Shown here piece after piece: positions 1 to 7,029 of a stretch of 8,226 bases of DNA. The DNA comes from an uncultured Bacteroidota bacterium. Its GTDB lineage: Bacteria; Bacteroidota; Rhodothermia; Rhodothermales; UBA10348. The notes under the pieces were generated by a model. It made no database searches. It saw nothing but the letters and a program-made list of their open reading frames with translations, and was not told where the DNA came from. The position numbers and the translations under genes were made by a program. Each line of letters begins with the position of its first letter. Position 1 is the stretch's first letter. The stretch lies in the NCBI GenBank assembly GCA_937893205.1, contig CALBJU010000347.1, positions 1 through 8,226 on the forward strand, written 5' to 3'.

Positions 1-1481
1 AGTTGTTCTATACCGCTTCCGCCGCAGAGGTGGATCGTGCTGCAGAACTGGCGAGCAGTGCGTTCGAAACGTACGCTGCTACATCCGGTGCCGAGCGCGC
101 GGCCTTCCTGCGGGCTATCGCAGACGAGCTGGAAGCGTCGCGTGCGCAGATAACAGAAAGAGTTCCACTGGAAACCGCGCTTCCGGAAGGCCGCGCAAAT
201 GGCGAGTTGGGGCGCACGATCGGGCAGCTCCGAATGTTTGCTAACCTGGTAGAGAATGGGTCGTGGGTCGACGCACGCCTGGAATCCGCGCAGCCCGATC
301 GTGCGCCTGTACCCAAACCCGATACTCGATCCATGCGGATCCCGATAGGCCCTGTGGCGGTCTTCGGAGCCTCTAATTTCCCACTCGCATTTTCGGTGGC
401 AGGGGGAGACACGGCCTCCGCACTCGCTGCCGGCTGTCCGGTAGTGTGTGTGGCCCACTTCGCGCATCCCGGTGTGAGTGAGCTGGCGGGCAGGGCAATT
501 CTGCGCGCCGTGGAACGTACCGGAATGCCGGAAGGCACCTTTTCCCTGCTGCAAGGCACCGGGCAGGATGTGGGCACCCCACTCGTGAAACACCCTGCCA
601 TGAAGGCGGTCGGATTCACCGGATCCCGATATGGCGGATTGGCGCTTACAAAAATCGCTTCAGAGAGGGATGAGCCGATTCCCGTTTATGCGGAAATGAG
701 TAGTATCAATCCCATTGTTATGCTCAAGGGGGCACTCGCGAACCGTGCAGATGCACTCGCAGCCGGGTTAGCCGGATCGGTGAGCATGGGCGTGGGCCAG
801 TTCTGCACGAATCCGGGCATGATTCTGCTTCCAGAGGGTGATGAGGCGGACGCTTTTGCCAGCACCTTCGCGGCTTTGATGGATGATTCAAAGGGAGGTA
901 CGACACTTCACGCCGGCATCGCCAAGGCTTATGACTCCGCGACGTCAAAAACACGCTCCAATTCAGAAGTGCAAACGCTTTCGAGTACAGATAATGAGGT
1001 TCAAAGCAACCGCGTAAATCCCTGGATCTTCCGCACCACCGCCTCGGCTGTGCTGGCTGACGAATCCCTGTCTCAAGAGACTTTCGGCCCTTCTTCCATG
1101 CTCGTAACCTATAACAGTGACGAAGAGCTGATAAATCTCATAGGCGGCCTCGAAGGGCAACTCACCGGAACCATTCAATACGATGACACCGATCTTCCGC
1201 TAAGTAGCGCGCTGATATCGGCTCTTCGAAACCGGGTCGGAAGACTGATTCTGAACAGCTATCCAACAGGTGTGGAGGTCGGCAATGCCATGGTTCATGG
1301 TGGTCCGTTTCCTGCGACCTCAGACGGGCGCTCAACTTCGGTGGGAACGGCTGCCATTGAGCGATTCACGCGTGCATTCTGCTATCAAGGATTCCCTGAC
1401 GCTTCACTTCCTGATGCACTCAAAAACGGAAATCCACTTGGAATCTGGCGGACTCAGGACGGTAACCTGACCCGCGATTAG
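1..1481 (+). CDS. Aldehyde dehydrogenase, alpha-ketoglutarate semialdehyde dehydrogenase type (5' partial)
   Basis: The frame is open from the left edge (codons in phase with base 3; the TTG there is not a real start) to TAG at 1479-1481. By memory of the family (about 520 residues) roughly 30 N-terminal residues lie outside. Numbering from base 3, visible motifs are GASNFPLAFS with catalytic Asn125, GFTGS at 204-208, general-base Glu231 in YAEMSSINP, nucleophile Cys268 in GQFCTNPG, and Glu359 in QETFGPSS. The C-terminal blocks NSYPTGVEVGNAMVHGGPFP and TSVGTAAIERF are typical of the branch that oxidises 2-oxoglutarate semialdehyde to 2-oxoglutarate with NAD(P)+, a last step of pentose, glucarate or hydroxyproline breakdown. 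It is cytosolic by family. One oddity: Val150 replaces the lysine usually found in the VxVKxH motif that contacts the cofactor. The permease gene follows after 17 bases, so co-transcription is likely. The exact substrate is not provable here. Confidence 0.9.
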   Translation, partial: LFYTASAAEVDRAAELASSAFETYAATSGAERAAFLRAIADELEASRAQITERVPLETALPEGRANGELGRTIGQLRMFANLVENGSWVDARLESAQPDRAPVPKPDTRSMRIPIGPVAVFGASNFPLAFSVAGGDTASALAAGCPVVCVAHFAHPGVSELAGRAILRAVERTGMPEGTFSLLQGTGQDVGTPLVKHPAMKAVGFTGSRYGGLALTKIASERDEPIPVYAEMSSINPIVMLKGALANRADALAAGLAGSVSMGVGQFCTNPGMILLPEGDEADAFASTFAALMDDSKGGTTLHAGIAKAYDSATSKTRSNSEVQTLSSTDNEVQSNRVNPWIFRTTASAVLADESLSQETFGPSSMLVTYNSDEELINLIGGLEGQLTGTIQYDDTDLPLSSALISALRNRVGRLILNSYPTGVEVGNAMVHGGPFPATSDGRSTSVGTAAIERFTRAFCYQGFPDASLPDALKNGNPLGIWRTQDGNLTRD

Positions 1482-1498
1482 CACCGAAGAGAGCCTCC

Positions 1499-2278
1499 AT
1501 GCCGGATCTGTTTTCCATCGACTTATCGCTCCTCGACTGGATGATATTCATGGTCGCGGGCATCGTCGCAGGTATTATCAATACGTTGGCGGGCAGCGGG
1601 TCGCTGATCACGTTGCCAATTTTCGTCTTTCTTTGCGGACTCCCACCAACCATCGCAAACGGCACCAACCGCGTGGGTGTGCTGTTCCAAAGCGCGGTCG
1701 GTCTGCACGCCCATCAGAAATCTGGCGCATTCTCATTTGAAGGATCCATATGGCTCGTCATTCCCACTGTCATCGGAGCCATCCTCGGTTCTCTTATCGC
1801 GGTGGATCTGAACGAGGAGACGATGAATCTGGTTTTAGGACTCCTCATGGTGTTCATGATGATTGTCCTTCTGATTAAACCCAGTAGATGGCTGCACGAT
1901 CTGCCCGTCGCCATCGATCGAAATAAACACCCCCTCACGATCGCCGCATTTTTTCTGATCGGTGTTTATGGCGGCTTCATTCAGGCGGGTGTCGGCATTT
2001 TCCTCCTGGCGGGATTGGTATTGATCAGTCGGTACACGCTCCGCTCAGGAAATGGCATAAAACTTTTGATTGTCCTGATCTTTGCGATCCCGACCTTAGC
2101 GGTCTTCCTGTGGTTCAATCAAGTACATCTCGGCTATGGCCTGGCGATGGCGCTGTTTCAGGCCATCGGTGCGTATCTGGCCGTCAAGTTCGTCGTACGC
2201 ATTAACAATGCAGACGTGTGGATTCACCGATTACTTATCGCCATTGTTGCTGTTGCCGCTATCAAATTCCTGTTGTAG
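1499..2278 (+). CDS. TauE/SafE family (DUF81) membrane permease
   Basis: A 259-residue, strongly hydrophobic protein with about seven or eight predicted membrane segments. It shows the family's two-fold repeat: an N-terminal half starting with GIVAGIINTLAGSGSLITLP (about residues 22-41) and a second half starting with GVYGGFIQAGVGIFLLAG (from residue 155). The glycine-rich pairs and the proline after the first motif are the usual TauE/SafE hallmarks. Characterised relatives move sulfite, sulfoacetate or other small organic or sulfur anions across the inner membrane, but most members have no known substrate. The ATG at 1499 lies 17 bases after the dehydrogenase stop; GAAGAGAG upstream is at best a weak ribosome site. 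A role in carrying a carboxylate or anion linked to the dehydrogenase pathway is possible but only inferred from position. Length is normal for the family. Confidence 0.88.
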   Translation: MPDLFSIDLSLLDWMIFMVAGIVAGIINTLAGSGSLITLPIFVFLCGLPPTIANGTNRVGVLFQSAVGLHAHQKSGAFSFEGSIWLVIPTVIGAILGSLIAVDLNEETMNLVLGLLMVFMMIVLLIKPSRWLHDLPVAIDRNKHPLTIAAFFLIGVYGGFIQAGVGIFLLAGLVLISRYTLRSGNGIKLLIVLIFAIPTLAVFLWFNQVHLGYGLAMALFQAIGAYLAVKFVVRINNADVWIHRLLIAIVAVAAIKFLL

Positions 2279-2320
2279 GGTTATTTTCTTGACACCACTC
2301 CGATCCAATCTATCGAACAA

Positions 2321-2962
2321 ATGAAATCTGTCGTCCTGGGCGTCGTATTGACCGCAATTATTATGATCGCTGTCGGCTGCAGCAGTTCTGATCCGCTCAG
2401 AAGTCCTTCCCTGGCGAATCTGGCCAAAATCGCTCCCGATTCCTTTCAGGTAGAGATGATAACCAGCGCGGGGACCATCGATTTTCGGTTCTACCGGCAC
2501 TGGTCTCCAGTGGGAGTAGATCGAGCGTTTTACCTGTTCAAAAATAATTTCTACGAAGGCACTCGGTTCTATCGGGTGATCGGGGGCTTCGTCGCCCAGT
2601 TTGGCGGGTCAGGAGATGCAGAGATCGATTCTGTCTGGAGAAATATGTCCATTAATGACGAGCCCGTCAGAACAAGCAACGCCAAGGGAACGATATCCTT
2701 CGCCCGGGCCGGGCGGCGATCGCGTTCATTCACCATGTTTATTAATCTGGTAGATAATTCCCGACTCGACTCCCTGGAGGCTGGTGGTGTAGTCGGATAT
2801 CCGCCTATTGGAAGGATTGTTGTGGGAATGGACGTCCTTGAGAGCCTGTACTCCGGCTACGGGGCTGCTCCTATGCGCTCAGAGCACACAGCGGAAGTTC
2901 TCGGCCGGGACTATCCACAACTCGACTCGATCGCTGCAACCAGCGTGATCCGAATGTGGTAA
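2321..2962 (+). CDS. Cyclophilin-type peptidyl-prolyl isomerase, predicted lipoprotein
   Basis: A 213-residue protein. Residues 1-20 are a lipoprotein signal: a short basic start, a hydrophobic stretch and the lipobox AVGC, with Cys20 as the lipidation site. It is therefore expected to be anchored in the periplasm or outer membrane. The rest is a cyclophilin domain. TRFYRVIGGFVAQFGGSG (81-98) carries Arg85, Phe90 and Gln93, equivalent to human CypA Arg55, Phe60 and Gln63. TMFINLVDNSRLD supplies the active-site Phe, and GRIVVGMDVLESL is the closing motif. The Gln-Phe before that Phe (SQFF in most bacterial members) is replaced here by Thr-Met, and the loop before it is short, so activity may be modified. 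The likely role is folding of exported or outer-membrane proteins by prolyl cis-trans isomerisation. It starts 42 bases after the permease gene with no clear Shine-Dalgarno. Confidence 0.9.
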   Translation: MKSVVLGVVLTAIIMIAVGCSSSDPLRSPSLANLAKIAPDSFQVEMITSAGTIDFRFYRHWSPVGVDRAFYLFKNNFYEGTRFYRVIGGFVAQFGGSGDAEIDSVWRNMSINDEPVRTSNAKGTISFARAGRRSRSFTMFINLVDNSRLDSLEAGGVVGYPPIGRIVVGMDVLESLYSGYGAAPMRSEHTAEVLGRDYPQLDSIAATSVIRMW

Positions 2963-3064
2963 TGGGGACGGGGTACTTCCTTTGTGATTTACTGGAAGCC
3001 GCATGATTCCGATTTTGGGCGCCTTGCTCAAATCCCCCTACCAAGTTTGATACCAGCGTACTCC

Positions 3065-4321
3065 ATGAGAACTTTTTTATTTTCACTGATTGTCGCTTGT
3101 CTTCTGACTCCGCTGACAGCAACGTCGCAGAACACGGGAGGCGTCTGGGAATCCCGCGCACCCATGTCGATCGCCCGCCAGGAAACGCCGCTGGTGCACC
3201 TGAACGGTAAAATCTATCACATGGGGGGAATAAATTCTGCTGGTGCGGCAATCAGTACGCTGGAGATTTATGATATCGCCTCCGACTCGTGGTCCATTGG
3301 TGAAGATCTTCCCTTTACGCTCCACCATCACGGGGGCGCAGCGCTGAACGGAAAAGTCTACACGACTGCCGGATACTCGGCCACTCAATTCATCGAGTCA
3401 ACGCTGCTGTGTGAGTATGACCCGGGCCTGGACATCTGGAGGCAGTTGACTCCCATTCCCAGGCAAATGGGAGCTCATGCGACCGTTGCCTACAACGGCG
3501 AACTGTACCTGTTTGGCGGCACGTATTTCAATGCTGCATTTTCGCATGCCTTCAAATACAATCCGACGACCGATACTTGGACCGAGCTTCAGTCCCTCCC
3601 GGTTGACAGTGAGCACCTTTCTGCGGCCGTCGTCGGAGATAAAATCTACGTATCGGGTGGGCGCCGGAGGGTGAACTTTGTGGTGACCAATCTATCGGAC
3701 TTGCACGTGTACACTCCACTCACCGATTCGTGGGAGCAGAAAGCGCCCATGAACGAGGCTCGGGCAGGTCACGCATCGGCGAGTGTCGATGGACGACTTT
3801 ATGTGTTTGGTGGAGAATCATTCTCGGACGGAGCCCAGATTATTAAATCCGTCGAAGAGTATGATCCTGTTTCGGATACCTGGAGGCTTTTGGACGACAT
3901 GCCCAAGGCACGACACGGATTTTCAGCGGTTGACGTCAACTCTCAAATCTTCCTATCGGGGGGAGGAATAAATGCCGGCTTTTCTGCCTCCGCCGACACT
4001 CAGGTATTTACGCCACCTCCGGTGGCTACATTCTCCGCATATAATGCGGAATTACCCCGAGAACTGTCTGTGCTTTCCATCTATCCAAATCCAGCAGCAC
4101 GGCAGACGACGCTCAAGATCGAGTTGAAAATGGGAGCCCGGATAACAACGAGGCTAATCGATATTCTCGGACGGGAAGTGAACGCTACCGTGGATCAATT
4201 CTACACAGCTGGATCCCATGACATTTCGATAGCGCTGCCCGTGCTCAGCTCGGGAATATATTTTCTGGCCCTTCGCGTGAACGACTCTCGAGTGATGCGA
4301 GAAATTCAGATCGTTCAGTAA
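3065..4321 (+). CDS. Secreted kelch-repeat protein with T9SS C-terminal sorting domain
   Basis: I start this gene at the ATG at 3065 (418 residues) because it opens directly with a good signal peptide, MRTFLFSLIVACLLTPLTA, with cleavage near residue 20-22. The frame is open back to a GTG at 2984, but that would add 27 polar residues before the signal. Residues ~25-325 form about six kelch blades, recognised by repeated LNGKIYxxGG-type strands (YHMGG, YLFGG, YVSGG, YVFGG) and by (S/T)D(T/S)W turns, consistent with a six-bladed propeller. Residues ~335-418 are a T9SS type A sorting tail: IYPNPA near 339, an LIDILGREV strand and the SSGIYFLAL strand before the end. The protein is predicted to be exported by Sec, then moved across the outer membrane by the Por system and attached or released. 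Its ligand is unknown. It ends 8 bases before the convergent MscS gene. Confidence 0.88.
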   Translation: MRTFLFSLIVACLLTPLTATSQNTGGVWESRAPMSIARQETPLVHLNGKIYHMGGINSAGAAISTLEIYDIASDSWSIGEDLPFTLHHHGGAALNGKVYTTAGYSATQFIESTLLCEYDPGLDIWRQLTPIPRQMGAHATVAYNGELYLFGGTYFNAAFSHAFKYNPTTDTWTELQSLPVDSEHLSAAVVGDKIYVSGGRRRVNFVVTNLSDLHVYTPLTDSWEQKAPMNEARAGHASASVDGRLYVFGGESFSDGAQIIKSVEEYDPVSDTWRLLDDMPKARHGFSAVDVNSQIFLSGGGINAGFSASADTQVFTPPPVATFSAYNAELPRELSVLSIYPNPAARQTTLKIELKMGARITTRLIDILGREVNATVDQFYTAGSHDISIALPVLSSGIYFLALRVNDSRVMREIQIVQ

Positions 4322-4329
4322 TTCCGGCT

Positions 4330-5337
4330 CTAGAGGGGACGCCACGGAACGGTTGACGGAGAGGAAGTCTGACCACCTTGGGGTAAAAGTCCTTTCGCCT
4401 CGTCGATGAAGAGCTGCAGATGCGGGAAGGGTATTTGAATGTGCGCTCCTTTAAGAGCCTTGAAGATGAGCTCCGTGTACTCATCTCTTATCGGGACCTC
4501 GCGAAAAGACTCCCTGATATGAAATCTCAGGACCATCTCGACGCTGGAGTCAGCCAGACGAAGAACGACCACCTCAACCGGGAAATCTGTAGCAATCCGC
4601 GAATCGGTTGACACAAGACCGAGAACGGCCGAGCGTGCCTCGTCTGTAGATTCCTTGTATGCAATGCTGAACGGAACCTCAATTCTGAGAATTCCCATTG
4701 ACGTGTGATTCATCAGTTTTTGATTAATCATCAGCGAGTTGGGCATAACCATGATTTCGCTGTTCAACGTCCGGAGCCGTGTTGACCTGAGTGTGATCTC
4801 TTGCACCGTGCCATAGGTATCTCCCACGACAACCTGGTCTCCTATCCGGAACGGTCGATCGATCATGATGGCTACGCCTGAGAAAAAGTTCTCGAGGCTA
4901 TCTTTTGCTGCCAGACCGATAATGGAAAGTCCTGCCAGAAGTGCGGTGATGTCCAGCCCAAATTGAGACAGAACCATCACCGATATGAAGGACCAGGCCA
5001 CGATTGAAAACGTCTTCGTGAGAAGGCCTTCCAGACCGGGATCTACGCGTTTGGAGCTACTCAGAATTCGTCCGAGTATGGACCGAACTACCCGGTACGC
5101 GATGTATAGCACCACGAAGACGAGCGTCGCCTTGATTACTTCTGGAAGTATTGACTGAACGAAGAGCGCCCCTGATGCGAGCACTTTGTCCCAGAAGGAG
5201 GTGAACTCTCCGGAGGCCAGGGAATCAAGAACACCGCTTGTCTCGCCGGTTGCACTTAAAGAGTCCTGAGCGGGTAAAACCGCGCCAGCGGGTACTACTT
5301 CCTGTATTTCCTGCATGAATAGCAATTCGTAACTCAC
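4330..5337 (-). CDS. MscS-family small-conductance mechanosensitive channel
   Basis: Up to 335 residues. After a polar N-terminus (1-60) there are three membrane helices: about 66-86, 108-126, and the pore-lining TM3 at ~128-153, which contains the Ala/Gly-rich LAGLSIIGLAAKDSLENFFSG. The cytoplasmic beta domain follows at once (IDRPFRIGDQVVV, then GTVQEITLRSTRLRT and MPNSLMINQ), the core MscS signature, and then an alpha/beta C-terminal domain. Known members open under membrane tension and release solutes on osmotic downshock. Size fits a simple MscS with three membrane helices. The frame opens at a GTG (5337-5335); an ATG seven codons in (5316-5314) is an alternative and may be the true start, because a strong hairpin ends only seven bases before the GTG. 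No Shine-Dalgarno is clear at either. The gene converges with the kelch gene with no room for a separate terminator. Confidence 0.93.
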   Translation of the reverse strand: MSYELLFMQEIQEVVPAGAVLPAQDSLSATGETSGVLDSLASGEFTSFWDKVLASGALFVQSILPEVIKATLVFVVLYIAYRVVRSILGRILSSSKRVDPGLEGLLTKTFSIVAWSFISVMVLSQFGLDITALLAGLSIIGLAAKDSLENFFSGVAIMIDRPFRIGDQVVVGDTYGTVQEITLRSTRLRTLNSEIMVMPNSLMINQKLMNHTSMGILRIEVPFSIAYKESTDEARSAVLGLVSTDSRIATDFPVEVVVLRLADSSVEMVLRFHIRESFREVPIRDEYTELIFKALKGAHIQIPFPHLQLFIDEAKGLLPQGGQTSSPSTVPWRPL

Positions 5338-5344
5338 AGACAGG

Positions 5345-5370
5345 CCGGGTTCAGATCATACTGAAACCGG
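5345..5370 (-). promoter_or_regulatory. Hairpin in the MscS leader
   Basis: A 10-base inverted repeat, CCGGGTTCAG / CTGAAACCGG on the plus strand, with a 6-base loop and one internal mismatch. In the minus-strand transcript it would fold 7 bases upstream of the GTG start and 28 bases upstream of the alternative ATG of the MscS gene. No run of U follows on either strand, so it is not a standard intrinsic terminator. It could affect translation initiation or mRNA stability, or be a protein-binding dyad. The structure is seen directly; the role is inferred. Confidence 0.5.
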
Positions 5371-5495
5371 CATCCATAAACATTCCAACTTTCTATTCAG
5401 AGGAAACGTATGGATCCTGATATTTTGCTACATCATGCGCAAAAGAGTCCGTTTTAGCCCGATTGAGCCACCTTACGTGCGGAGCGCGAGGTCAA
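5371..5495. other. Intergenic gap between the barrel remnant and the MscS gene
   Basis: About 125 bases upstream of the hairpin, between the stop of the outer-membrane remnant and the MscS leader. It should contain the MscS promoter if that gene is transcribed on its own. I do not see a convincing -35/-10 pair, or a Bacteroidota-type TTTG/TAnnTTTG pair, on the minus strand. No small gene is visible. Confidence 0.4.
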
Positions 5496-5843
5496 TCAAT
5501 AGAAATACGTTACGCTGAATTGGACGTATGAATCATCCCGAACAAAATGCAACGGTCCATCTGGAGTCGTGAAATTAACAGATCGGGCTTCGAATTCAGC
5601 CAAAAGCCTGCTTCCGATACGGCGAGATGCCTCGACGAAAAACGCTGTTTCGCTAGAGTCGGTATCGGTTATCGCACCTCCGAGAAACTGACTATTCTGA
5701 ACATCATTCAGCGCCCATCGGATGCCTCCAAACAGGTCATGATTCAACGGAGTCGTATTGAAGGACTGTCCACCAAATTCGATTGTATCTCGGCCGTCAT
5801 AATGATATTCTGCAAGCAGGCCGATGTCCCAACCTGTGAATCG
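5496..5843 (-). pseudogene. C-terminal remnant of an outer-membrane beta-barrel protein
   Basis: The last ~115 codons of a gene whose 5' part is missing. The translation shows alternating polar/hydrophobic beta strands (FTGWDIGLLAEYHYDG, HDLFGGIRWALND, ETAFFVEASRRIGSRLLAEF) and ends in YVQFSVTYFY. An aromatic final residue and an amphipathic last strand are the signal used by the BAM machinery for barrel proteins. An open frame extends further upstream to 5924, but there it runs through exporter sequence in the wrong phase and no longer looks like a barrel. The recognisable part starts near 5843, exactly where the exporter reading frame ends. The parent was probably a several-hundred-residue barrel encoded downstream of the exporter permease. 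A fragment this short, with no signal peptide, cannot make a normal barrel. Confidence 0.72.
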
Positions 5844-6738
5844 AGTCTGCAATCGCAAGCGTAAGAATAATGGTCGGCGCTTGGGCAGATGGAGGTGTGA
5901 GACCAACATTGAACATTCCCGCAAGGCCCAGGGCGACCATCGTCGAGAGCCCGATAACGAGTAGCGAAACGAATGTCGAACTCACCGACCGAAGCATGAA
6001 CAACATCAGCAGAATCATCGCTCCAAACATCAGCGGCATGAGACGCGACATCTCGTCCATGCTGATTTCCTGGAATGCGTTGTTCAGCATGGCGAATCCC
6101 GACAGGTAGACGTCGATGCTCTCATGCTGTGACTTGAACTCGTCAGTCATTGCGCGGGCTGCCGCGACGGACTGAAATATTTCGTCCGCATCTACCCCTG
6201 GCAGCTGTAGTGTGACATTCACTCCTGTGACCGAAGCGGTGTCATTTATCAGCCGATTTTTCAGGAGGGGTTCCGCCAGCGCTATTCGCTGGACCTCAGA
6301 AAAATATTCTGACGACCTCCCCATCGCATCCTCGACCAGATCCTGGACAATCAGATCATCCTCTTCAGCAAACGTGTGCTAAAAATTGGTGATCGCATCG
6401 ACTCTGATCGCGAATGGAATGGTCCACGCCTTGTCGACGAGGTCTTCAATGGCCGCGAGAGTTTCTTCTTCTGCTACCACCCCACTTCTCGGGGCGATAA
6501 CGAAAACGATCTTATCGTTCTTCGTCTAGACCGCCTGGATCTCCTCAAAGGCCTGCACGTGAGGATTGTCATCGCTGAAGAACGCCCGATAGTCCGTATC
6601 GAAATAGAGCCCCCCCGCGCCCGAGCCAGCAAGGCCGACCAGTCCGAGGGTCGCAAGGACGACCAGCCACTTGAAACGAATTACCTGGTGGGTAAACCGG
6701 GTCACCATGTGGTCTACTTTAGTCGATTTGTCAGTCAT
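5836..6738 (-). pseudogene. RND/MMPL-family exporter permease, truncated and with two in-frame amber codons
   Basis: Reading from the ATG at 6738, one uninterrupted phase of ~301 codons encodes the N-terminal part of an RND-superfamily permease. It has a cytoplasmic start, TM1 (about residues 24-46, WLVVLATLGLVGLAG), the DTDYRAFFSDDNPH motif after TM1, a large periplasmic domain, TM2 (LMPLMFGAMILLMLFML), TM3 (LLVIGLSTMVALGLAG) and the beginning of TM4, TIILTLAIADSIH. Members of this class are about 750-900 residues, so well over half is gone. Codon 71 is TAG (6528-6526) after EEIQAV and codon 120 is TAG (6381-6379) between AITNF and HTFAEE. Family-like sequence continues in the same phase after both. 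After the His of ADSIH (5838-5836) the frame enters the barrel gene out of phase and stops at 5797. There are no frameshifts, so inactivation looks recent. The original substrate of the pump is unknown. Confidence 0.85.
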
Positions 6739-6875
6739 CTGGATACGGTAGTGGGGTTCAGGACGTTAATCTATGAGCTAAATAGTAAAATCAAACTTGC
6801 GCCATGCCGCCATCTGCCGCCGGTTACGACCACGTTTTTGTTCTGTAATCTTTGTATGGTCATTGGGAAGATTTT

Positions 6876-6890
6876 TTACCGTTTGGTCAA
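6876..6890 (-). promoter_or_regulatory. Candidate TetR-type operator, proximal to exporter
   Basis: TTACCGTTTGGTCAA contains ACC-GTTT-GGT (6878-6887), a dyad whose arms extend to TTnACC / GGTnAA. The same ten bases recur exactly at 7642-7651, at the promoter of the TetR-type gene. It lies about 140 bases upstream of the exporter start. The repeat is seen directly; binding by the neighbouring repressor is inferred. Confidence 0.6.
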
Positions 6891-6985
6891 CAATGGATAC
6901 AGAGTTGCCTCACGAAGCTAAAAATAGATGGTTCAGGTTGTAGTATGCCGTCTTGTAAGTTCGTTACAACAACCGCAACCATTAA

Positions 6986-7001
6986 TTGACCTTTTGGTAA
7001 T
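6986..7001 (-). promoter_or_regulatory. Candidate TetR-type operator, distal copy
   Basis: TTGACCTTTTGGTAAT contains ACC-TTTT-GGT (6989-6998), one base different from the other two copies. The shared pattern is ACC-K-TTT-GGT-N-A. It begins about 30 bases past the stop of the TetR-type gene, inside the gap before the exporter. Confidence 0.55.
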
Positions 7002-7029
7002 CAATCTTTCTATCGGTAGGTGTAATCGC

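Larger units (their letters stand above)
6739..7029. other. Regulatory intergenic region between tetR-type gene and exporter remnant
   Basis: 291 bases, richer in A+T than the flanking genes, with no credible small gene. It holds two copies of the dyad described separately (6878-6887 and 6989-6998) and a perfect 6-base inverted repeat, TTGTAA-GTTCG-TTACAA (6953-6969). Its length and these sites suggest the former promoter and control region of the exporter operon on the minus strand. I could not assign a convincing -35/-10 pair for that promoter. Confidence 0.55.

Noticed and set aside
2289..2316. TTGACA followed by TATCGA 16 bases on, as a promoter for the isomerase gene.
   Set aside because: The -10 match is weak (3 of 6) and transcription would start at or inside the coding sequence. 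It may be chance in the short gap after the permease gene.
2984..3064. Upstream GTG start for the kelch protein.
   Set aside because: It would put 27 mostly polar residues before a textbook signal peptide. The ATG at 3065 starts exactly at that signal.
3065..4321. Kelch gene as part of an undescribed system.
   Set aside because: Secreted kelch proteins with T9SS tails are common in this group, and no neighbouring gene suggests a dedicated partner.
5345..5370. Hairpin as a rho-independent terminator of the exporter/barrel transcript.
   Set aside because: No run of T follows the stem on either strand.
5547..5864. A 105-codon open frame on the plus strand.
   Set aside because: It is antisense to the barrel remnant, whose translation has beta-barrel strands and a proper aromatic C-terminus. 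It has no recognisable features of its own.
6379..6528. Amber codons in the exporter read as a sense amino acid (recoding or reassigned TAG).
   Set aside because: TAG is the natural stop of the dehydrogenase (1479-1481), the permease and the MscS gene in the same window. The two sites would also need different amino acids (Tyr-like and Gln), and the gene is further broken by the 3' deletion.
6376..6921. A 181-codon open frame on the plus strand.
   Set aside because: It lies antisense to the exporter reading frame, its translation resembles no family, and the minus-strand translation is clearly RND/MMPL-like. It is a shadow.
7012..7027. TAGG-N8-CCTA repeat near the end of the TetR-type gene as a terminator.
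   Set aside because: The stem is only four pairs with a long loop and no T-run, which is too weak to call.
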